Virus record (IMG/VR): IMGVR_UViG_3300019776_000212
Span: 1 to 64,000 of that record
Length of the DNA stretch: 64,000 nt
From: a virus
Strand: one strand, 5' to 3'
Both the position numbers and the translations under genes were made by a program. Within the stretch, counting starts at the first letter, position 1; each line of letters begins with the position of its first letter. Positions 44,871-53,181 of the stretch are shown here, piece by piece. The notes under the pieces are model-generated. The model worked only from the letters and a program-made list of their open reading frames with translations, made no database searches and had not been told where the DNA came from.

Positions 44871-45946
44871 TACTGTTCCTCTGTCCAAGCAGCCGAGAAG
44901 CATTCTTCCTTCCAGCCCATTTCGTATTCCATTCCCATGCCACTTGAGAAGAAGTCAACCATCTTATAGGCGTAGGTGTTCATTTCAAACCAATCTTTGA
45001 TTGGGGTTTCATCGTCCTCAAACGCAGGATCAAGTCCGATTCGAGTAAGGAAGATATTCAGACGATAGCGAACGAAGGCTTTGAAGTCTTCTTTTGTCAT
45101 GCCGTTCAGCTTATCAGTGAGGAACGCCATATCGATGATTCGGCATTCATGCTCGTAAGCATAATTCACAGCCTCGTAAATCTTGACCACACGTTCTGTA
45201 TCTTCTTTAAGTGGCCTTCCAAGCTCTCTGTACCGTTGGTTGATAATCTCAGCCGACATGACGCCGTGCAAGTCTTCGTCAACAGCACTCTGGTTTGCAC
45301 CACGAGCAATCACAGAGATTTCATTGTGACCATTTGACTGGAACGACTTAAGAATGGCGAACGAGGAGAACAACAGAGCTGTCTCTGTCATGCTGAACAC
45401 GATAGTGGACAACACTTTGTCTTCACCAGACAACACCTTATCAAGCCATTCTACACGTGCAGCAAGAACTGGATCGTCAGCGAACGCCAGATAATCCTCA
45501 TCCTTGTCCATTCCCAACACTTGGTTGATCTGGTTGTAGAATTCAGCGTGCACAGCAAGTTCCATCATGCCGAGGATGGAAGCAGCAAGCTTAACCTCTG
45601 GCCGTGGGAACTCACGAATTACCATACCGTTCCAGAACTCTTCACCAACAATCAACTCATAACGCAGGAAGAGCTGCAACACGGTCTTAACAGCGTGGAG
45701 TTGTTCAGGGCTAAGTTCGTACAGCAGCTGCATCTTATCACGCTCTACGATCATCTCGCTAGAGAACCACAGCTTTTCTTCAAGCTGTTGGTTTGCAAGC
45801 TTCACAATCTCAGGGTAGTGACGTGTGTAAGAGAGGGTTGGGGTTTGAATCTGTGTCTTGCGGTTCCAGTCAAACACTCCTGTGCTGTCGAGCACTGGTG
45901 TCTGAACAAGAGGGGCCTGTACGGCCCCAGTTGTTGCTTCTGTCAT
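44870..45946 (-). CDS. nrdB: Class I ribonucleotide reductase, beta subunit
   Basis: This 358-residue ferritin-fold subunit supplies the tyrosyl or metal radical. MELAVHAEFYNQI carries a Glu, His and Tyr, with the Tyr four residues after the His as in E. coli Tyr122; the Glu-His spacing is E-x3-H rather than E-x2-H. SMTETALLF and VDEDLHGVM (E-x2-H) are the second-helix-pair ligands. The C-terminal tail (CFSAAWTEEQ) would dock on NrdA. It precedes nrdA in the operon and overlaps the gene at 45943. Confidence 0.93.
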   Translation of the reverse strand: MTEATTGAVQAPLVQTPVLDSTGVFDWNRKTQIQTPTLSYTRHYPEIVKLANQQLEEKLWFSSEMIVERDKMQLLYELSPEQLHAVKTVLQLFLRYELIVGEEFWNGMVIREFPRPEVKLAASILGMMELAVHAEFYNQINQVLGMDKDEDYLAFADDPVLAARVEWLDKVLSGEDKVLSTIVFSMTETALLFSSFAILKSFQSNGHNEISVIARGANQSAVDEDLHGVMSAEIINQRYRELGRPLKEDTERVVKIYEAVNYAYEHECRIIDMAFLTDKLNGMTKEDFKAFVRYRLNIFLTRIGLDPAFEDDETPIKDWFEMNTYAYKMVDFFSSGMGMEYEMGWKEECFSAAWTEEQ

Positions 45947-46302
45947 TCGTAGCGCTCCGATGTTCCTTGGTAACTCATTACACGAAGATCTTTGCGGAGG
46001 TGCTTGTCACCTACAGCAGCGATACGTGCGTCCATACTTGCACAGCCAGTGGCCAGCCAAGCTTTATCAGTACGCTCAAAGCCCTGAACACGAATACCGG
46101 TAAACTCAATCCGGTTGATTGTTCTATGTGTGCAGCGGTGAAGTTCATACCCCTTAGTGAGGTCAAATCCGTTTGTATGAAGTGTGGCTTCTACAAACTT
46201 GGTGTTGCCGTTTTCGTAAGCTTCTTTGAATCCTGTAATCAAATACAGATCATGAAAACTCAGGGCATACTCTGGGCTATTATGTTGTTTATTGTCAGCC
46301 AT
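45943..46302 (-). CDS. Hypothetical protein, 119 aa
   Basis: AGGAGAT precedes ATG 46302; its stop overlaps the nrdB ATG (ATGA). Mixed alpha/beta with a basic middle (HRCTHRTINRIEFTGI). Placed between thyX and nrdB, so possibly a nucleotide-metabolism accessory. No family recognised. Confidence 0.6.
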   Translation of the reverse strand: MADNKQHNSPEYALSFHDLYLITGFKEAYENGNTKFVEATLHTNGFDLTKGYELHRCTHRTINRIEFTGIRVQGFERTDKAWLATGCASMDARIAAVGDKHLRKDLRVMSYQGTSERYE

Positions 46303-46304
46303 AA

Positions 46305-47252
46305 TTACATCTCCTGCTTGACGTTATTCGGAATCAATTGACGATGTTGCACGAAGCCAAGCAAGTTACCAGACCAGAAACGCCCTTGTCGATCAAGGTG
46401 TGTTACACCAGCTGGCCAGTCAGCGTCTCCTGAACTTTGGCAGTCGAAGCAGAAGAACTCAAGGTCAATCGGAGTTGCTTGGTGTTCGAACGGGCTGGCA
46501 TGCACAGGTTCACTCTCAACCAGACGTTTGTAAATGTCCTTGGCTTTCTGCAAGTCATCATTCAATGCACGGAAACTTACCTGAGCACAACACGAAGCAC
46601 TCACCATCAAGGCGTCTTCAAGAGTGTACTCTGTCATCAGACCCAGTGGCTTGTCGAAGTAGCGGATACGCCCTTCAAGGTCACGCACGGTGTAGATGTA
46701 CGGAAGGTGCCAGTCACCCGGTTCAAGGTCGAATGGTTCAGCAGAATCCAGAGCTTCGATTGCAACACGGGCCAGCTCTTTGATCTCGGGTTGTGCATCC
46801 TTGTGGAAGCGAAGCCAGTTCCAGTTTTCCCAGCATGTCGATGTAACAACAGTCTTCATAATCTGGAAGGGTTCCAGAACACGATTCACCACCTGCTTGT
46901 GCAAACCGATACGATCCATACCCTCAGCAGCCCCAGCGGCAAGCTGGGCTGCGTTCTTCCACAGGTAGATGGCTACCTTACGGAGGATTGGGTTAAGCTC
47001 TTCCTGAGCTTGCATACCAGCCTGATTACGCCCCCAATGAATCGGGAATGCAGGGTTTGTCTTCACCTGTTCAATCATTTTCTTGATTGGAATGGCACGA
47101 GAGCTTGCAGCGTTACGGGAGAACAGACGATGAGTCATCAGTTCACCGTGAATGAAACGGGGGTAGTAGAACTCGAAGGTTGCGATCTTACGGCCTGTGC
47201 GTTTGCAGCGGCTGTAGGCAATTACTTTTGCTGTGATTTGTACCGGGGTCAT
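46305..47252 (-). CDS. thyX: Flavin-dependent thymidylate synthase
   Basis: This 315-residue ThyX makes dTMP from dUMP with methylene-tetrahydrofolate, FAD and NADPH. THRLFSRNAASSRA at about 40-53 is the ThyX signature (RHRxxSxNxxSxR, first Arg replaced by Thr), and CWENWNWLRFHK is near the conserved C-terminal substrate region. It is longer than bacterial ThyX (about 220-250), with extra C-terminal sequence. ATG 47252 follows TTGGAG; the longer frame overlaps the mini-gene upstream. It works with the dCMP deaminase at 4726. Confidence 0.9.
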   Translation of the reverse strand: MTPVQITAKVIAYSRCKRTGRKIATFEFYYPRFIHGELMTHRLFSRNAASSRAIPIKKMIEQVKTNPAFPIHWGRNQAGMQAQEELNPILRKVAIYLWKNAAQLAAGAAEGMDRIGLHKQVVNRVLEPFQIMKTVVTSTCWENWNWLRFHKDAQPEIKELARVAIEALDSAEPFDLEPGDWHLPYIYTVRDLEGRIRYFDKPLGLMTEYTLEDALMVSASCCAQVSFRALNDDLQKAKDIYKRLVESEPVHASPFEHQATPIDLEFFCFDCQSSGDADWPAGVTHLDRQGRFWSGNLLGFVQHRQLIPNNVKQEM

Positions 47253-47362
47253 GCCCAAACTCCAACATGGGAAAGAGCGATGGCCATGAAGCAATACAGC
47301 TCCATGATCTGAGTCATCAGAAATGGACCAATGGCACACTCGGTTTTAAATTCTTGCCACAT
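47249..47362 (-). CDS. 37-residue hydrophobic protein
   Basis: AAGGAG lies 7 nt before ATG 47362; stop overlaps the thyX ATG (ATGA). Moderately hydrophobic second half (IMELYCFMAIALSHVGVW), perhaps a short membrane span. First ORF behind promoter 47393. Confidence 0.5.
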   Translation of the reverse strand: MWQEFKTECAIGPFLMTQIMELYCFMAIALSHVGVWA

Positions 47363-47392
47363 GATTATCTCCTTGTGTTGTTGAGGGAGAAG

Positions 47393-47422
47393 ATTGTACT
47401 CCAATCCTCCCCTATATGTCAA
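47393..47422 (-). promoter_or_regulatory. Promoter of the thyX-nrd operon
   Basis: TTGACA, 18 bp, TACAAT. GATTG/CAATC immediately surrounds and includes part of the -10, within a wider GGGGA/TCTCCC repeat. Starts 8 nt after the stop of the gene at 47430. Confidence 0.72.
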
Positions 47423-47429
47423 CTACTTG

Positions 47430-48038
47430 TTAACGCTCCTCTGCAAACTCACCACGGAGCAGCAGTTCCAGCTGGGCCAGCACTCCGAATGCCTCGTGAG
47501 CCTTGTGCACGATCTTGCTTTCATGATCCACACAATCAGTTGGTGCAAGGCTGTCAACGATACGTTGCTTGATGTAGTCTGTACGGTGACGGCTTGCAGC
47601 GGCAGCAAGAGCCACCTCAGCGTTCGGAAGGTTCTGCCAGTCGTGGTCTTTGTAACCTTTGGCAGTTTGTGCCCAAGTCATCACTTTGGCCACTTCCCGA
47701 AGTGCCAGAGGGAATCCATCGTCTACAAGCTCCACCCTCACCTTACCAACTTTTCGGGTGGTCAGGTCAGGTCGATACACACCTTCTACATCAGCTGGTG
47801 TAATCGTATCTGGACAGTTGACAGTGTTGTCCACTTTTTGTGGGGATTCAATGATGGCCCATTCGCCATCATCAACAAAGCGAGTGACCTGATCAACTGT
47901 CCAGTCAATCTTATCGGTGGTTGTATGGCCCTCTGACTTATACCAACTTACAATGTACCCACCATCAAGAAGCTCTGCATGGTAAACTTCGTTGTCCCCA
48001 TAAAGGAACGAGAACGATTTTGGAAGATTATTACTCAT
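47430..48038 (-). CDS. dNTP-pyrophosphohydrolase-like protein (DUF5664-type)
   Basis: This 202-residue protein has a strand-rich N-terminal 85 residues and a C-terminal all-alpha domain with FPLALREVAKVMTWAQTAKG and KDHDWQNL, the signature of phage dATP/dGTP diphosphohydrolases related to MazG (L-x-E-x-A-K-V...KY-x-x-x-NW). It would hydrolyse specific dNTPs to shape the pool. GGAGGTG precedes the ATG, which overlaps the upstream stop. Confidence 0.6.
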   Translation of the reverse strand: MSNNLPKSFSFLYGDNEVYHAELLDGGYIVSWYKSEGHTTTDKIDWTVDQVTRFVDDGEWAIIESPQKVDNTVNCPDTITPADVEGVYRPDLTTRKVGKVRVELVDDGFPLALREVAKVMTWAQTAKGYKDHDWQNLPNAEVALAAAASRHRTDYIKQRIVDSLAPTDCVDHESKIVHKAHEAFGVLAQLELLLRGEFAEER

Positions 48039-48243
48039 CTTTCACCTCCACTTCCACAGGTTTAATTCCAAGAGTCTCAAGCTCTTTTTCGATTGTCTGT
48101 GCTGCAACTTTGAGGCTCAGGTAGATGGACAAGGCTGCCTCATCATCTCCATCAAAGCGATCAAACAGTTCTGCAACTGTAGTGAGTACAGCTTGATATA
48201 CGTCAGGGCGGATAAGCCCGTCTCCATTTGCTTGGGTCATCAT
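48031..48243 (-). CDS. Hypothetical acidic protein, 70 aa
   Basis: AAGGAG precedes tandem ATGs at 48243 and 48240. Helical and acidic (LFDRFDGDDEAALSIYL; EVEVKDE). Coupled to the DUF5664-like gene. Confidence 0.6.
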   Translation of the reverse strand: MMTQANGDGLIRPDVYQAVLTTVAELFDRFDGDDEAALSIYLSLKVAAQTIEKELETLGIKPVEVEVKDE

Positions 48244-48249
48244 TTCTCC

Positions 48250-48525
48250 TTAACAAATTGCTGGTGGAATTCCAGTGTGAGTGTGACCAATTTTAGTCCA
48301 GTCAATTACCCTTGGTGGCATCCATCCGGGTGTAACCTCATCTTGCACAATTTTTGGCCATTTGAGATCCACTGGTTGTTGGACTCCATTATCTCGATTA
48401 GGGGTCTGCTTGTCAAACACTTTTGCAAGGTGATCTTTGATGATGAGCCACTGTACATCGTTCGGAGTTTGTCCATTAATCTCTACATAACCTTGGAGCC
48501 AGTATGCAAAATTAAGTGCTTCCAT
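48250..48525 (-). CDS. Conserved phage protein, 91 aa
   Basis: Starts MEALNFAYWLQGYVEIN, a block shared by many small phage proteins of unknown function, with a helix (WLIIKDHLAKVF) after it. TAGGAG precedes the ATG. Confidence 0.65.
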   Translation of the reverse strand: MEALNFAYWLQGYVEINGQTPNDVQWLIIKDHLAKVFDKQTPNRDNGVQQPVDLKWPKIVQDEVTPGWMPPRVIDWTKIGHTHTGIPPAIC

Positions 48526-48540
48526 TTATATCTCCTATAA

Positions 48541-48563
48541 AGAAAGGGCGCTTAAGCGCCCTA
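48541..48563 (-). terminator. Intrinsic terminator
   Basis: Perfect 16-bp palindrome GGGCGCTTAAGCGCCC followed on the minus strand by TTTCTTT. Confidence 0.83.
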
Positions 48564-48567
48564 TTGG

Positions 48568-49359
48568 TTAGGCGTACTTCGCCTTGAGGTAGTTAAGGGA
48601 CACAGGCATTGGAAGGCCAAAGCCATCTTTCACTTCATGGATCAACGTGATGCCACGGAAATGGTCATTGCCCTGATGGCCTTTGTACTCTTCGTCATGA
48701 TCATAGCATGCACCGTTGATCAAGCCGAGCTTCATCTTACCACACAGTTGGTTGTCAAGGATAGCAATATCCAGAGTTTGACGATGACCCATCACGAAGC
48801 TGTCACCAACTTGCTTGAGGATGTTAAGAGCCTTGCCTCCCATAGCCTTGCCGTTCATTGGGTGTTGGATGTAATGTACATAGTGGATGCCGTCCACCTT
48901 TACAGGCTTCAAGAACTCGCCCACTTTCCAACCCATTTCTGAAAGTGGGAGGGTATCTACACCAACAAATCCATCAAGCTCTGGGTTGTCATTTGCGTAA
49001 CGGTTGAAGCGCTCTTCATGGTTGCCCGGAATGAAGATGAGTTCGGGATCATATACTTTCTTTCTGTTTGCACGCTGTCGTTCTTGAAGTGCACGAAGTG
49101 GAGCAAGCAGAAGTCGCATACCCTCGTTACCCGCTTCAATGTCGTCCTTCAAACGACGGCCTTCCATCACTCGCTTACCCTTATCGTAGCTCGACAGGCT
49201 TGGGAAGTCATAGTGATCACCGATGTGAATCCAGACGTCAGGACGCTTCTCAACAAGGTACTCACCAACCCAACGCATATAGTCAAGACTTACTCCGGGT
49301 TTTGCCTGTGTATCTGCAATTACAGCGTGTGTACGCCCAATCTTAACTTTCTTTGCCAC
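48568..49359 (-). CDS. Metallophosphoesterase, calcineurin-like
   Basis: 263 residues: IADTQ (D), IHIGDHYDF (GD-x-x-D), FIPGNHEER (GNHE), VHYIQHP and VMGHRQT (H/GH) follow the metallophosphoesterase order. Related in motif to phage SbcD/Mre11-like or bis-nucleotide phosphatases; substrate unknown. GTG 49359 overlaps the upstream TAG behind AGGAG. Second such enzyme in the window (see 7892). Confidence 0.82.
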   Translation of the reverse strand: MAKKVKIGRTHAVIADTQAKPGVSLDYMRWVGEYLVEKRPDVWIHIGDHYDFPSLSSYDKGKRVMEGRRLKDDIEAGNEGMRLLLAPLRALQERQRANRKKVYDPELIFIPGNHEERFNRYANDNPELDGFVGVDTLPLSEMGWKVGEFLKPVKVDGIHYVHYIQHPMNGKAMGGKALNILKQVGDSFVMGHRQTLDIAILDNQLCGKMKLGLINGACYDHDEEYKGHQGNDHFRGITLIHEVKDGFGLPMPVSLNYLKAKYA

Positions 49360-49742
49360 TATTGGTTCTCCTTTCTAAAACGGTTGGCCTCTGCAATGAG
49401 GTCAGGGTACTGAGACTCAATGTCTGTGTGGAACAAGGCGTCTTGGAGGTCGAAGATAAGCTCCAGAGCTTTCTTAAGCGAGCCCGGCTTCTCCAGTTTG
49501 TACTCCATCACCTCAACAATGTCAGACACTTTGTCAAATGGAATGCTGTTTCGATAGCTTTGGCGCCGCTCTTTAAGGTATGGGTGATCAGGGAAAACTT
49601 CAAGAAGTTCACGCATGCTGGAGTAGGACAGACCAGAGGTGGTCATGGAAGCCTTGGCGTGACCAGCAGCATTCCAGATATACTTACCACTGTTCATGTG
49701 CAGAAATTTGTCTGTACCTTTGATTCTGAGTTTGACTGGCAT
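49359..49742 (-). CDS. Hypothetical protein, 127 aa
   Basis: AAAGGAGG precedes ATG 49742. First 60 residues basic and Ser-rich, then helical and acidic (KKALELIFDLQDALF). No motif recognised. Coupled to the phosphoesterase gene. Confidence 0.6.
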   Translation of the reverse strand: MPVKLRIKGTDKFLHMNSGKYIWNAAGHAKASMTTSGLSYSSMRELLEVFPDHPYLKERRQSYRNSIPFDKVSDIVEVMEYKLEKPGSLKKALELIFDLQDALFHTDIESQYPDLIAEANRFRKENQ

Positions 49743-49767
49743 TACTTACCTCCTTTAGGATGAAGCC

Positions 49768-50310
49768 CTATTTCAGGGCTTCTACAATTTGCTTTCGGCG
49801 TTCAGCAACAGTTCGTGCTGGCTCTATGCCGCGTTGAAGAAGCCACGACTTTACCACAGCAGCAGGCTGTTTGCAAATGGCAATTGCTTCTTTTTCACGT
49901 GCAGCGTCTTCCTTACTCATCCCTTGACGTTCTGAGTAGGTTTTGATCTTGTGGCATGATTTGCAGAGGATTGCAAGGTCTTCCTTCCTGACGAACACAA
50001 TGCCCTCCACAAACGCCTGAATGTCAGATGACTTTCTGAGGCTGTGTTCACCTGTCTTGTGATCCACTTCAATCTCTTTCTGTGTTACAAGCTTATTACA
50101 CTCTTCGCACTGTGCACCCCATACCTGAGCCTTAGCGCCTTTACGTGTAGAGGGGTTTGGGATCATCACGCGACGGTCTTTCATAAACTCCAACTTCACT
50201 GGGTTCTTAGACCAGAGATACCTCCTAATCCCACCCCTGATCCAAGATAACCAAGCCGACTCTGTTTTCCAGATTTCAGGGTAAATTTCCCAAGGACGAT
50301 ACTCAGCCAT
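49768..50310 (-). CDS. HNH endonuclease-like protein, 180 aa
   Basis: WGAQCEECNKLVTQKEIEVDH and LCKSCHKIKT form an HNH site: zinc Cys pairs CEEC-type and CKSC, with VDH and C-x-x-C-H (quoted in pieces). ATG 50310 follows AAGGGG; the longer frame overlaps the homing gene. Such proteins cut DNA in packaging or exclusion. The C-terminal helical part (KSWLLQRGIEPART) is phage-specific. Confidence 0.7.
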   Translation of the reverse strand: MAEYRPWEIYPEIWKTESAWLSWIRGGIRRYLWSKNPVKLEFMKDRRVMIPNPSTRKGAKAQVWGAQCEECNKLVTQKEIEVDHKTGEHSLRKSSDIQAFVEGIVFVRKEDLAILCKSCHKIKTYSERQGMSKEDAAREKEAIAICKQPAAVVKSWLLQRGIEPARTVAERRKQIVEALK

Positions 50311-50809
50311 GATTAAAATACCCCTTATGAGCCTTCTCACGGTAAGCTACCATAGCTTCACGTGCCTCTTCGATACTTGAAAAGAGTCCGATCTGTTTGT
50401 GCCTACCATTCTCAGAGATAGTGGCTCGCCATTTTGAAGTGGCCTTGTGCCAGCTGACACCTTTGACGCCAGATGTGTTCCTTTTTGTGAGCTTCATATT
50501 GTACATGTTCTGCCTGTTTGTTGCCAGCCTCAGATTATCAATCCTATTGTCCTCCCCATTACCGTTGATATGGTCAATGAGTCTTGGCGCTGGTTCGCCG
50601 TAATACAGGAGCCAGCAAACCCTGTGTACATAGTATTGGACTTTATTGTAGTGCAACCTGAGGTGCCCCTTACCGTTCGAATTTCCGGCGACAGAGCCTG
50701 CAAGACACTTACCTGCACGAACCTTTCTGATAAGGTTTCCAGTTGTGCTGTCGTAAGAGAAGAGTTTATCAGCCTCTTCAAAGCTCAAGTCATTAACCCC
50801 ATTCGGCAT
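50303..50809 (-). CDS. Homing endonuclease, HNH/AP2 type
   Basis: 168 residues: HRVCWLLYYGEP, then LIDHINGNGEDNRIDNLR (HNH core with D-H-x-N) and LRLATNRQNMYN, followed by an AP2-like DNA-binding segment GVSWHKATSKWRATI. This is the classical free-standing HNH homing endonuclease of phages. It overlaps the upstream gene by 17 nt and the downstream gene by 8 nt, within the exonuclease-helicase module, which suggests insertion next to conserved targets. GAGGAGG precedes the ATG. Confidence 0.88.
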   Translation of the reverse strand: MPNGVNDLSFEEADKLFSYDSTTGNLIRKVRAGKCLAGSVAGNSNGKGHLRLHYNKVQYYVHRVCWLLYYGEPAPRLIDHINGNGEDNRIDNLRLATNRQNMYNMKLTKRNTSGVKGVSWHKATSKWRATISENGRHKQIGLFSSIEEAREAMVAYREKAHKGYFNHG

Positions 50810-50951
50810 GATATGCCTCCTCCGGTGTCATCCCACATTCATGATAGTCTTCATACATGAATGGTGAGTTTACAATAAGGTCGGTAATGCCACAGGTGCC
50901 AGATTGACTGGAATAATCCACAAGTGCAAAGAACCACTCTTCAAAGCTCAC
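50793..50951 (-). CDS. Conserved small phage protein, 52 aa
   Basis: GTG 50949-50951 overlaps the upstream stop behind AAGGAG; stop TAA 50793-50795. Begins SFEEWFFALVDYSSQ and ends GMTPEEAYHAEW, a pattern seen in small acidic proteins of many phages. It runs 17 nt into the homing gene. Confidence 0.55.
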   Translation of the reverse strand: MSFEEWFFALVDYSSQSGTCGITDLIVNSPFMYEDYHECGMTPEEAYHAEWG

Positions 50952-51186
50952 TCGTGGTACTCCTTACATAGGCTTTGGATGCCTCATACAAACACGCAAT
51001 CAAATCAATTTTCATTGGGTCACCAGCCTTCACAAGTTGGTGAGGGTTGTTGGTGTAGAGGATGGCCCAATTAATCCACTCAAATGGTATATGTTGAATT
51101 GCGTACTCGCCTGTTGCCAACCTGAACATAACATCACTGTTTGGCTTGGAAACCCAAGTGTCTTCCCCTACTATACGTTTAGACAT
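50941..51186 (-). CDS. Hypothetical protein, 81 aa
   Basis: ATG 51186 directly at the exonuclease stop, with GGGGG 7 nt before (a GTG 3 nt upstream is also possible). Trp- and Ile-rich centre (FEWINWAILYTNNPHQL). Unrecognised. Confidence 0.6.
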   Translation of the reverse strand: MSKRIVGEDTWVSKPNSDVMFRLATGEYAIQHIPFEWINWAILYTNNPHQLVKAGDPMKIDLIACLYEASKAYVRSTTSEL

Positions 51187-52241
51187 CACAACACCCCCAT
51201 CTTGGCCAACATCTCTTGTACATTAATCCGATCACCACTCCAACGTCTCATATGTGCACAGTCAAAATACACTTGCATGATTTCAATGTAATCTTTGAGT
51301 TGTGTTTGTCCGAAGCAGTCTTTGTACAGTACCGGTTCTGGATACCACTCTTCAAACTGTGCGGCAAGAGTTCTGAGGGCTTCACGGTCATTTGTGCAAT
51401 CCTTGAGGAGGTTGTAAGCAGCAACTTCCCCAAACTGTGCCTTCCTTCCTTGCCTATCCTCTTCAATCTTCCAGAGGTCTGCGGCGTGGTAACAGTCAAC
51501 GTCGTCACCGTACAGCACTTGGAAGTAGAGCCAGAGACGCCCTGTACCCTTAACATCAGCTTCTTTACCCTTCTTAATTTCACGGTGAAGCTCACCGAAC
51601 CCTTGGATAAACCGTGGGGCTTTGTCTTTGTCAGGGTTGAACAGCCAGCCAGAGCATTGCAGGGCATCTTTGTCAGAGGTCACTTGGACAATCTTCCCTT
51701 CGCCCTTAAAGCCGCTGTAAGCGCGAATAGAGGACATATCATCCACCTCCTGCCCATGTACAGGCTTAGCACCCAACTCACGCTGCATGAAGTCTCTGAG
51801 CTCTTTGAGCTGTACAGGTCGAATGTTGCCCTCTCGCTTGCCTTTGTATGCACCAGCCCAAACAGGGTCAGTGCCCTTCTTCTTATTCACTTCGCTAGGC
51901 TTGTAAGCCTCTGGAAGTGGGATCAGGTCACGGAAGTTGTCATCACCGCTGATGTAGATCTCCCTACGGGAGATGCCTGTACGCATGCTGTAGCCCTTGA
52001 GCATATCACGGATAAGGTTTTCACCATAACTCAAGTGCTTTGGCTCTTGGATATCCTCAATGGTGTACATGTCTTCTGTGTGGTTTGTTGTGGACAGATA
52101 CTGTCGGAATGCTGTGCGATGGTCCCATGTTTCAGGGATGCCAGTGTCTTGGTGCACAGTTCGGATACGACGTCGTTCGTTTGCAGCGGCTGCCTTGTAT
52201 GCAATGCTATCTGCGTCACAAATCAGAGCATCATTATTCAC
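51186..52241 (-). CDS. 5'-3' exonuclease (FEN/T7 gp6-like)
   Basis: 351 residues: ICDADSIAY (first Asp pair), EVDDMSSI (E-x-D-D acidic cluster), TSDKDALQ (S-D-K-D metal site) and YGDDVDCYHA (H2TH-type region) are in the order of PIN/FEN exonucleases. It would remove RNA primers or degrade host DNA, with the polymerase at 55578. GTG 52241 follows GGAGG and overlaps the upstream gene. Confidence 0.83.
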   Translation of the reverse strand: MNNDALICDADSIAYKAAAANERRRIRTVHQDTGIPETWDHRTAFRQYLSTTNHTEDMYTIEDIQEPKHLSYGENLIRDMLKGYSMRTGISRREIYISGDDNFRDLIPLPEAYKPSEVNKKKGTDPVWAGAYKGKREGNIRPVQLKELRDFMQRELGAKPVHGQEVDDMSSIRAYSGFKGEGKIVQVTSDKDALQCSGWLFNPDKDKAPRFIQGFGELHREIKKGKEADVKGTGRLWLYFQVLYGDDVDCYHAADLWKIEEDRQGRKAQFGEVAAYNLLKDCTNDREALRTLAAQFEEWYPEPVLYKDCFGQTQLKDYIEIMQVYFDCAHMRRWSGDRINVQEMLAKMGVL

Positions 52242-52422
52242 CCATCACCTCCAGTTTGGTGAAACCGATCAAACCCTCTTCGTAAACCTCTTCGTAGGTC
52301 ATTTCACACTCAACCTCAAGCCAGTTGTTGAATTGTTCTCTTGCCCACGCAACAGCAGACTCTCGGGTGACCCACACGCGGTCTTGCTGACCAATCTCCC
52401 ATTCACACCAGATTGAATACAT
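52234..52422 (-). CDS. Hypothetical acidic protein, 62 aa
   Basis: TGGAGG precedes ATG 52422. Trp-rich start (MYSIWCEWEI), highly acidic helical end (YEEVYEEGLIGF). Coupled to the exonuclease. Confidence 0.6.
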   Translation of the reverse strand: MYSIWCEWEIGQQDRVWVTRESAVAWAREQFNNWLEVECEMTYEEVYEEGLIGFTKLEVMGE

Positions 52423-52439
52423 TTCATTACCTCCAGATG

Positions 52440-52464
52440 CAAGAAGGGGCGCACGAAGCGCCCC
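52440..52464 (-). terminator. Intrinsic terminator
   Basis: Minus strand GGGGCGC-TTCGT-GCGCCCC then TTCTTG, after the gene at 52472. Confidence 0.78.
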
Positions 52465-52471
52465 TTGTTAA

Positions 52472-52738
52472 TCACTTATTGTAGCCGGTCAGTCGTTCGT
52501 ATGTGTTCTGGATATCACCAGTACGTTCTGCATACTCTTCATACTGAGCGTCAGCTTCGATCTTTGCACAAGTGGCAACGATACTCACTCGGGCTGCGGG
52601 AAGGCCCTCGGGGTTGTCTTTCTTGTGATATTTTGCTGCATCTTTAGCGCCTTTGACAGCGTCATTGGCTGCCATTTGAGCAGTGATCAGCGGGACCAGT
52701 GCATCAAACAGTGCCTGCTCTTGTTCGTTAAATTGCAT
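52472..52738 (-). CDS. Hypothetical helical protein, 88 aa
   Basis: AAGGAG precedes ATG 52738. Ala-rich, all-helical (MAANDAVKGAKDAAKYHKK). Function unknown; between a membrane gene and the exonuclease unit. Confidence 0.6.
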   Translation of the reverse strand: MQFNEQEQALFDALVPLITAQMAANDAVKGAKDAAKYHKKDNPEGLPAARVSIVATCAKIEADAQYEEYAERTGDIQNTYERLTGYNK

Positions 52739-52747
52739 TTTTACTCC

Positions 52748-52933
52748 TTACCGGCGACGACGGTGAATTTTACTATCTGCCACAGCTACGAAAGCTGCAC
52801 CCAGACAAATGAAAACGATCCAGATGATTGGGATAATCCAGAATGGGGCCAACACCCAAACCCAGCTAAGGGCAATCAACCCACAAAGCTTCAAGATCAC
52901 CAGCACAACTCCAATTACACCAAGCAGGCTCAT
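52748..52933 (-). CDS. Membrane protein, two spans
   Basis: 61 residues; ATG 52933 overlaps the upstream TGA (ATG 52942 is an alternative). Two long hydrophobic stretches (LLGVIGVVLVILKLCGLIAL; IIPIIWIVFICLGAAFVAV) and an arginine end (HRRRR) setting topology. Confidence 0.6.
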   Translation of the reverse strand: MSLLGVIGVVLVILKLCGLIALSWVWVLAPFWIIPIIWIVFICLGAAFVAVADSKIHRRRR

Positions 52934-53181
52934 TTCAGCCATCCCAGCTCTTTGGCTTTCTGGAGAGCTTTGATCAAGTTGTCTGCGTGTTCAGCAGAGC
53001 TGATAACAACATAATCACCACCATCAGAGATGGCTACACTATTCTCGCCTTTACTTCGTTGCTTCCAACGCTCGATTGAAAATCCTTGGATGTAGTTAGG
53101 GCCTTCGCCTCGGTTGAAATCTCGTTCTGCGAATTGAATTGTGTGAATCTCAGCCTCTGGCTTACGTACGTCGAAATTCAT
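52930..53181 (-). CDS. Hypothetical protein, 83 aa
   Basis: AAGGAG precedes ATG 53181. Beta-rich core (YVVISSAEHADNLIKAL) after an acidic-basic start. First gene of the unit behind promoter 53233. Confidence 0.6.
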   Translation of the reverse strand: MNFDVRKPEAEIHTIQFAERDFNRGEGPNYIQGFSIERWKQRSKGENSVAISDGGDYVVISSAEHADNLIKALQKAKELGWLK

